Assembly: GCA_029582165.1 (NCBI GenBank)
Contig: CM055872.1
Coordinates: 4,681,582 to 4,745,581, forward strand
From: Portulaca oleracea
Lineage: Eukaryota > Streptophyta > Magnoliopsida > Caryophyllales > Portulacaceae
DNA length: 64,000 nt
Reading direction: 5' to 3'
Made by a program: the position numbers and the translations under genes
Shown here: positions 56,159 to 64,000 of the stretch, in pieces
Layout: the number at the start of each line of letters is the position of its first letter
Position numbering within the stretch: the first letter of the stretch is position 1
The notes under the pieces: generated by a model
The model's input: the letters and a program-made list of their open reading frames with translations, nothing else
What the model was told of the DNA's origin: nothing
Databases searched by the model: none

Positions 56159-59100
56159 ATGGAGGCACTGATAGTCCGAAAGCTCGGCGATCCGACGGCG
56201 GCCACAGTAACCGACGAGAACTCGCCGGTGATACTATCGAAGAACTCGCCGGTGCCGGAGCTGAAGTCGCCGACGGCTGTTAGGGTTAGGGTTCGTGCTA
56301 CGAGCTTGAATTATGCCAACTACCTCCAAATATTGGGCAAGTATCAGGAGAAAGCTCCCCTTCCTTTCATCCCCGGCTCCGATTACTCCGGCGTTGTTGA
56401 AGCCGTCGGTCCACGAGTTTCCAAGTTCAAAATCGGGGATTCAGTTTGTTCTTTGGCTGATTTGGGATCCTTCGCTCAGTTCGTCGTTGCTGATGAGTCT
56501 CAATTGTATGTATTTTCTGCGCCTTTTCTTAATTTTGGTGGATAGATTGGTTTGCGAAATGCATGCATGAACTTAGGGTTCAAGTTGAAGAAGGATTTTA
56601 AGCTTGATCTGGTGTGGATGTGGAATTTTATATCTGTTAGTCTGATTTTGGAGAAAATGAGGGTTGTGATGATGATATTGATGCTTCAGCTGATGCATGA
56701 GTTGTCTTGGTATATTCTGAATAATGCAAATTGTGCAATACTTGCTAGATCATGAACTATGAATACATTGTTCATATACAGTAACAATTTGTTCATGCAT
56801 TCTTGTTTTGACATCATCAACATCATCACAACATGTAGATGGAAGTTTGTTCTTCTGGGTGTAGGTCTGCGAAAGACCGGGTCTGGGTAAAATTCAAGTT
56901 TAGACAATTCGGGCATCGAACAATACCATAAAACCCGGACCCTGTTCGGTAACTAATTCAGATAGAATCACTGAACCCGGACGTGGATGTCTGATGTCCG
57001 GATCCGGTTGTCTCAATATTCGAATTTGTGAGACGAATTTTTGACATTTTCATTGAAACTGTGTGACCGGACCCTAACCAAATATCCGGATACTTTCTCA
57101 AACTTTCTTGATGAATTGAGCCAAAAATATCTATAAACCAAGTGCATTCATGGCCCAACACGGTTGTTCAATTGTCCGAATTTGACTGGCCCGAACTGTC
57201 TTGGGTTTGTAATTATACTTATGGTTCTCGTTTTTGTCTTTTTTTTTTTTGGGGGGTCGGAAAGATTTAAAGTACCAGAGGGATGTGATTTGGTTGATGC
57301 TGCAGCACTCCCTGTTGCATTTGGGACTTCACATGTTGGTCTCGTTCACAGAGCCCAACTAAAGCCTGGACAGGTAGTCCCCTGCTTTTACCTGCTTTGG
57401 CTTGTTGCATTTATCTGCATTTTCTGATCGATGATCGTGATTCTTTTCAGGTATTGCTAGTCCTTGGTGCGGCAGGAGGAGTCGGTGCTTCAGCTGTTCA
57501 GATAGGAAAGGTCCGTGGTGCCATCGTCATAGCTGTTGCTAGGTATTTGTTTCAACCTTGTGTAAAAGCCACGCAAGTATGTATTTTGATGGTAAAACCC
57601 GTGATTTCATCTTTTGTTTTGTTACTAAATCTTTAGGGGAGCTGAAAAGGTACAATTTCTGAAGAAACTTGGTGTTGACCATGTTGTTGACATTACCCAA
57701 GAGAATGTTATTCCGAGTGTGAAAGAGTTTCTCAAGTCAAGGAAGCTCAAAGGAGTGGATGTGTTGTATGATCCTGTAGGTGGGAAGCTCACAAAAGATT
57801 CCTTGAAACTGTTAAATTGGGGGGCCAACATTTTGGTCATTGGGTTTGCTAGTGGCGAGGTTCCTGTGATTCCTGCAAATATTGCTCTAGTGAAGGTACT
57901 CGTTCTTCTTCACGTATTTTTGAACTTGGGAGTTTACTGCTGCAACTCTGTAGAAGTTAGAATTGTTGGCTTAAGATGTTCTAATGATATTTGATTGTCG
58001 TCACATCTAAGAATTTCACTTACAAACAATCTTAGCGCTGAATTTTCTGTTTCGCTTCTATTGATCTTGATCATCTGTTTTTTTTAAATTTTCGTCAAAA
58101 CTGGACTGTACATGGACTTTACTGGGGTAGTTACAGAATACATTGCCCAAGTGTGCTTGAAGACTCACTGCAGGAGCTACTGTCATGGCTGGCAAGGGGT
58201 GTGATTTCAATCAACATTTCTCATCGTTACAGTCTTTCAGAGGTCAGTGGTTTTCAAACAGGAAAATATTCTTAGCTTCTGGGGTAGTTTTACTGATTGA
58301 CACTAATGAGTAATGGCATCCATTTTAGCAGTTTGGTCTAGTTTTCTTTCTTCGTCTGCATAGAAATGCTTATTTCTCTTGGATGCTTATTTCTCTGTGA
58401 TAATGGTAGTTATTTATCTCTATAATCTGGATAGTTGAAAAAGATTATCTTTTTCGGCTTAGATTGTGACGGAGTAAAGTAAAATGTCTCATTAAACCTC
58501 TTGTGCTTCTTTTCCATGGAGAGTAGGTAGTGAAGAACTTTTAGATATTGGGTCAACTGGAACCAATCTCTCTAAGTAGCAAAATTTAGGGGTAAGACTA
58601 CTACATCTGGTCCCTCTATACCTTGCACTTGTCCTTGCCCTTGCCCTTGCCTTAGGCGAGATTTCGAAGTATTAGTTTTGTTTTATTTTATTTATTTTCA
58701 ATAATGGTAGTTATTTATTCGTATTCATATTCTGCCTTAATGCCTTACTCTAAATTTTGGTAATTGGTTTTTATCATCCTTCACCAAGGTTTGTGAACTT
58801 GAAGGAAAGATTAGCTAGTAATAAAGGCTGAAAATGGTTTTACTTAAATTTAACTAAAGAAATTGCAAGAACTACCCTGTTTGGCAACCAGCTGGTAGCT
58901 GTTAGCTTGTAGCTGTTTGGATTAGTTGTTTGGCTTTAGCTGTTTGGGTTAGTTGATTGCAGGAAAGGTGTTTGGTAAACTAGCTTTTTGTGAAAAGCTA
59001 TCGCAAAAAGCTTCCTCAAGTAGCTTGTAGAAAACTAGCTTATTAGGTCCAAAAAGCTAATATGAAAAGCTTGTTACCAAACACCTCGAGTAGCTTTTTC

Positions 59101-60094
59101 ACCTTGGTCGAAAAGCTAACAGTGTCAAAAAAGCTAAAAGCTACCCCAAAAAGCTATTAGCCAAACACTCCCTATGTAAAACCTTTCATACACTATGAAG
59201 CATAGTCACTGATATGTGACACGGATACAACACCAATACGCTTCTGCGTGATTTTTGAAAGATTTAGGACACATCACGTATTTTGAACACGTCGTGACAA
59301 ATTATTTATTCTATTACAGATGTATTTATAGACTTAATTTTATGTTTTTAGCCTTGGAAAGGGCTGTGATTGGATGAAAACAATAGCAAATTTTTTCTAC
59401 TCTGTGCATTTTACAACTACCAATTGTAATGCCTACTTATGCTACCTCTATGCTTGGCACGTGTCTTAGAGTGTCCAACAGTATCAGTGTCCGACACGTG
59501 TAGGACATTGATACATGAAGCTGGGTGAAGTATCTGTGCTTCTCAGTTCACACATACTGATATTCCACAGACCATTCAAAAATTACAAATCTGGTTCAAC
59601 AGAAGAAAATACGGTGCCATAGCCGTACTTCCATCTTTGCTTTCCAATGCTTTATTTCAGATGTTCTGTATATGAAAAGTATAACTGACCATCTGGATTA
59701 CTGCTACTGAAGTTGTTATCTTGTATGTAAAATGTGTCTTTGTAATGTAATATACTTATATTTTGTTCCTTTTTTTTTTTTTTGTGTCGCCCCTTCCTGT
59801 TCGGTAAGATGGAGAGGATTTAGGTGTTATTCAATTGGTTCCTCGCCCTTTTTTTGGCACTCATCATGAGTTTCTTAAGCCCTACCATTGTTTCTGTCCT
59901 TGACAACAATCCTTGATAATTTGGTACTTATTTTTACTTGACAACATATATAGGATATTTGATATCTCAATTTACTTTTCTTTTTTCTTCCCCAACAGGC
60001 TAACCTTGCATTTTCCGCCATTAAAGATAGAAAAGTAATTGGGAAGGTGATGATTACATTCGACGATCACAAGGCTCCTAGAGCTAAGCTTTAA
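56159..60094 (+). CDS. Quinone oxidoreductase-like protein (MDR family), six exons, one suspect splice site
   Basis: Exons 56159-56505, 57265-57373, 57451-57542, 57637-57895, 58099-58242 and 59999-60094; 348 aa. An NAD(P)H-dependent, zinc-independent medium-chain oxidoreductase, predicted to reduce quinones or enones; the true substrate is unknown. GroES-like half: VRVRATSLNYANYLQILGKY and FIPGSDYSGVVEAVGP. The cofactor fold has LGAAGGVGASAVQIGK (G-x-x-G-x-x-G) in exon 3, then DVLYDPVGGKLTKDS and LVIGFASGEVPVIPAN. Exon 5 begins NWTVHGLYWGSYRIH; exon 6 ends with RKVIGKVMITF. Five splice pairs are not in doubt, but exon 5 is preceded by TTTTCGTCAA with no AG; the nearest usable AGs give a stop. 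The start ATG at 56159 was chosen because the upstream extension begins only with TTG. Confidence 0.82.
56880..57190. repeat. CCGGAC/CCCGGA-rich repeat in oxidoreductase intron 1
   Basis: GAAAGACCGGGTCTGGG, AACCCGGACGTGGATG and GACCGGACCCTAACC; same general composition as the other CCCGA patches. Confidence 0.45.
58415..58700 (+). repeat. SINE/LINE-3'-end-like repeat in oxidoreductase intron 5
   Basis: GGAACCAATCTCTCTAAG and GGGGTAAGACTACTACATC, then CTTGCCCTTGCCCTTGCC; related to 6000-6275 in amylase intron 1 and to the widespread plant tail GGTAAGACTGCGTAC. Confidence 0.55.
58874..59171. mobile_element. Tourist-like MITE in oxidoreductase intron 5
   Basis: CCCTGTTTGGCAACCAGC and AGCCAAACACTCC ends; CTA duplication (58871-58873, 59172-59174). 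The body has repeated AGCTTTTT / AAAAAGCT words with strong self-complementarity. Confidence 0.75.
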
Positions 60095-61194
60095 GCAGGA
60101 TCAAATTCAGCAGTGGACCTGCAGATAGAGCTTGCACTAGCTATGCCACCGTTCTCAATTTCTCAAACGATGAACTTGTCGGAAATTTGTCCAGTGTCCC
60201 AAACGTAGACACAGGAGTTCTCCCTTGCTTATGTATATTTGTTTGTCATTCTAATAAGATGCCGAAATTAGATGTCCGATAATGCACCTTTACGTTGAAT
60301 AGTTATTTGTTGTAGTCTCGTTCACATAAGCAAACACTTTCGGTGTGAGTAGCCTACAGTATTTCTGATTTGATGCACATTACTGCATGTCTCAAAAAGC
60401 CTATCTGGGTAGCGCGATTATGTATGTGGGACCAAAATGTTTGGTTTTGTCAAAGAGATGTACACATTTAGATCTCTCCAGACCTTGCATTAGCAGCATG
60501 CAAGGGCAAATAGGCATCAGCACCTTCAAGCAACTTCCCACAAAAACCTCGGCAGAAACATGTCATTTCATTGGATTTACCCCTTCACAATTGTCAACTT
60601 AAAATCGAACACTAATAGATAAGATGCATTACAAAAGAAACTGTGCAAATACCAAGTTTACGGTGCAACTCAAAGATATCACATTCCCATCAGTACTAGC
60701 ACAAGCCACAATGAACATCACTGTCCTTTGTTTCCCCTTTATTTTTTCGGGCATGGCATCGGAAAGTGAATAAACAGATTTACAGAATAATCATCCACCC
60801 ACAGGTCACAGTACCATGTAATACTGGTAGAACATCTGCAAATCCCGAATCTTACATGTTTTCTTCAGATTCACCCCAGAAATAACGAAAACATTCACTT
60901 CACGGCTAGTGCGGTATCCTCGTGGATGACCTTCGAATTTACTGCTGCAGATTGAATACTATTCACAACTTGCTCCACAGTCTGCATTTAGAAATTTGCT
61001 GATCCTCACCCGGTAAAAAACAATGTGAAAGGAAGAAATTATGTAATATGTACACAATTTGTTTGCCATCTGAGCACCGGTTCTGGTCTTTAATGCCAAC
61101 AAAGAATAGTTGTGATATTTACAAATGAAGTTCACGACTGACAAGGGAATAAACTGCTGTCCACAACCATCAAATCGACTGCAAGCATGGCGGA
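60095..61194. other. Convergent 3' spacer between oxidoreductase and ATG18-like gene
   Basis: Should hold both 3' UTRs. A 28-codon minus-strand open stretch at 60902-60988 (TVEQVVNSIQ...) follows a TGCAG and could be an alternative last exon of the ATG18-like gene, but its phase does not fit the visible donor. Confidence 0.4.
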
Positions 61195-63713
61195 CTACCT
61201 CATCCTACCATCGGTTTTGAGGAAACAAACGTATTCCAGCTGCGTCATCTCTCCGCCATTGTTGGGATCAAAACTGCACCTGTAGAAACTGATCACAGAA
61301 AAATCAACAGATATTAAGTTAGCTCTCCAACAAGAAGATATACTAACTGAGCCTTGGTCAATAGCAGAGAATGAAGCAGGGATAATAGGAACACATTCAT
61401 CCAATAAGAAAACATTGTGCACCTGTTTAGTTTCATATATGGTAACCAGAGATAAAGAAACTCATCTCATCTAGTAACTCCCTTAGGTTAGGCATTAAGT
61501 CAAATGTAGCGAAATCCACATCTCTATCTATGCTTGGCAAAGTCAAACCTGGCCCCAATGACCTACTTGACCCGAACCAGACCCGAAACGCCAAAACAAT
61601 TGACCCAAATTCATTTTTCACCAAAGTCTCCCTTTTCACAAGACGAGCTTATTGACTAAAAATAAAGTGTGACAAAAAATAAACCGTACCGTGGTTGACA
61701 TGAAAATGACTCAGACCGAACCGGCCAAAAAAACTAAAATGAAACAAAATTCAGAGAGGTCGTCATCATCTTTTCCTTACCAAAAGAAGGGGGTTGCCTA
61801 AAAGTAAATTTTTTAGCTGCCAAAAGTGATGCATTTTCAACCAAGCTTATCCTTGAGTTATCCATGAACGTACATCAGTTGTGAAGGTCATATCTAAGCT
61901 TTTACCCTAAAGTTTCTAGAACGGGAAGTTTCTAGAACGGGAAAAGCATCAGTACTTGAAACTCCAACAAGTTCCAAAGAGTAAGAAAACATACAAGCCA
62001 AGCCAGTCAAGCCACCTAATGAGGATTGGCTACACTTCAATCTGCAGTGAAAGTACCCGTGAAGACATAAAAGCTATACTGGTGCTGTCTTGAATGACAG
62101 GTGGAAGCAACCGCTATAAAAGGACATAGGGGCATGCCTCGAAGCCACACATTGGACATAGAATATAGATGAAGTTTCCAATATATCATATGGATGATCT
62201 CCAGTGAAAGTACCAGTGAAGATCAATACATCAATAGGTTGATTGGTTGCTTTCCAATTTTTCACACGCCCAAGAAAATGTAACTTGCGGTATGCCAAGC
62301 ACAACCGCACAAGTGGGTTCAATGCACTCGATGAAATATAACAAAATTATAGTACTAACATACCAAGTGAGGTCCTTATTGCAAATCAGTTCCAGTCACT
62401 GAGAAGGGTAATTTGTGAAGTTTCAAAAATATTATGTGGATGAAGTTTCCAAATATTATGTGGATGAAGTTTCCAAATATTATGTGGATGATCTGACATC
62501 TTGAAGGGCCACGGCTAGGAATAAGAATAATGTCATGATTTGCAAATGAGTAAATAAAAAAAACCCATGATCTCTAAAGATCTCTTAAAATCTAAGAAAA
62601 ACACTAGATCCTATTTCCTCACTTCTGTTCTCACTAAAATTTCTTTAAACTTTAGGCTGAGCGAACAATTCAATTTGTGCTCTTGGTCATCTTTAACCTA
62701 CTTTCTTAAGATGTGACTGCAGTGCTTCCTTGCAAACTCATATGCTCGTTTTGAACAGATAAATCCACTACGTTCTCCTTCATAACGCGAAGGAATTCAT
62801 ATGGATTTGTATTTCTTTAAGTTACCGATCATGATATATAGGTTTTTTTTTTCCATTAAAGAAAGTGCTTAAACATGAGGAAATGAACGAATATTTAACT
62901 AGCCAGATAGCCAGAGTTTCAGAGGAGAAAAACAAGGAAAAGCATCAAAATAGTTCGTAGCTCATAAAAGAAGATGACCACAAAATCTGGTTGGGATTTG
63001 CAAGTATTCAGTGAAAATTGCTCTCCATTGGAGGGGTAAAAGTGGCCAGAAATCCTTCATAAATTTAGTTAAGATAAGACTACAGAATGCACTGATTCAT
63101 TAATTCTTCAATTTTGATGGGCTCGCCAACCATGAGAACCGAAAAGACCTTTACTGCCAATCTGCCACCATGCCTGTTCCGCCAACTGAGTGATAACATC
63201 CATTTTGATTATTCATTACCAATAGATATACATAAATACTGATTTTCCAGTTAATCCATAAAAGAACTTTTAGTTGCCAGCTTATCCATGGTTACATCCA
63301 CATGGCACACTGCTAATAACGGACAGAGATCTAACAAATAATTCCAACTCCTACAATTGACTCCCCGTTACAAAATCTAAAGTCTGAGTATTCTGCAGTA
63401 ACCGAATAATCTTTGCAACAGTAACTCCTTAATATGGAAATCAATCTTGGTGATTTTGATATTAAATAAGAGGAAACAGCCTTTATAATTGGCAATGGTA
63501 GGTTTACTACATTCAGATAGGGAAGTGATGAATACTAGCAGAAATGGAAAAAGGAGACAGATATATTGACAGTTTGACACTAGACATACCTCCCATCCAA
63601 GCCAACCACAAGAACAGTGTTATAAGAGCCAAATGCAACAATGCATCGGGTGTTTTGAGGTAAGTGAAACCGAGCAAATGACCATTCTGAACTAAAATAC
63701 TTTGGTAGTACTC
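61195..63713 (-). CDS. ATG18-like autophagy protein (PROPPIN), C-terminal exons
   Basis: Two exons are visible on the minus strand: 63713-63590 and 61288-61195, joined by a 2.3-kb intron with matching phase. The 5' part lies beyond the window. The first encodes VLPKYFSSEWSFARFHLPQN and ...CIVAFGSYNTVLVVGLDG; the second SFYRCSFDPNNGGEMTQLEY and VCFLKTDGRMR, then TAG. These are the last propeller blade of the ATG18/WIPI family, which binds PI3P on forming autophagosomes; the FRRG lipid-binding motif would be upstream, out of view. The stop at 61195 gives a typical short tail; the same bases also read as a splice donor (GATGAG/GTAGTC), so an alternative end cannot be excluded. Confidence 0.8.
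62429..62490. repeat. 24-bp tandem repeat in ATG18-like intron
   Basis: ATTATGTGGATGAAGTTTCC repeats with a period of 24 bases, about two and a half copies. Confidence 0.85.
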
Positions 63714-64000
63714 CTGCCAAAAACAAGCATACAAAAACATAGGTCAGTCAAGGTAGCCACAACCACAGACAGTTTTAACATTCAAGGATCCAACATCAGC
63801 TTAAGCAAACAATCTCAAATAAATGGCAAAAAGGACACGCATGACGTAAAAATAGAGAAAATAAAATTTAATGGTGTAAAACTTCAGTCTCCTAACATCT
63901 TTTTCCAACTCTAATGAAAAGTTAATACGGGAAGAGAATCATCGCATCTTTTCCCATTTTCCTATCCTTTTTTTCCAACGTCCCATTGATAACACCAGTC

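Noticed and set aside
62074..62322. 82-codon frame inside the ATG18-like intron
   Set aside because: No splice signals in phase and no similarity to the propeller; likely chance.

Overview
The window is nuclear DNA of a flowering plant, almost certainly a eudicot. It is AT-rich, the genes are split by GT-AG introns, and the intergenic space and introns are full of plant transposable elements (Ty1-copia, Ty3-gypsy chromovirus, LINE, Helitron, Mutator-like, Stowaway and Tourist-like MITEs). The species cannot be fixed from the sequence.

Layout. 1-1181 is the 5' end of a Ty1-copia element on the minus strand, inserted in a Stowaway MITE. 1.3-5.6 kb is AT-rich repeat DNA with a Helitron 3' end and a complete Stowaway. 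5.7-12.7 kb carries two tandem, same-strand secreted alpha-amylase genes of four exons each, separated by an LTR remnant and a broken RNase H fragment. 14.0-19.1 kb (minus) is an eight-exon gene for a conserved plant beta-propeller/WD40-like protein. 19.5-33.2 kb has no intact gene: it holds long inverted-repeat elements, a decayed copia copy, a dead LINE, a (TA)n-centred palindrome and many MITEs.

33.4-50.7 kb is one cytochrome P450 gene (CYP714-like, 530 aa). Its first intron is about 11.9 kb long and contains a 5.56-kb chromovirus with both LTRs. 52.0-53.4 kb is a Pack-MULE: 390-bp terminal inverted repeats, a perfect 9-bp target duplication, and a captured 5' fragment of a plant membrane-protein gene. 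53.5-55.4 kb is a four-exon GNAT acetyltransferase gene. 56.2-60.1 kb is a quinone-oxidoreductase-like gene with one apparently missing splice acceptor. 61.2-63.7 kb (minus) holds the last two visible exons of an ATG18-like autophagy gene whose 5' part lies beyond the right edge.

The genes do not form a pathway; each is a separate plant transcription unit. The two amylases are a paralogous pair (starch degradation after secretion). The most distinctive biology is the transposon layer: a Pack-MULE that built a chimeric ORF, a dense cluster of related Tourist-like MITEs with nested insertions in and around the P450 introns, and a retrotransposon sitting in sense orientation inside a gene that still reads intact. 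Exon boundaries were placed by eye from splice signals, reading phase and protein similarity, and no database was searched.
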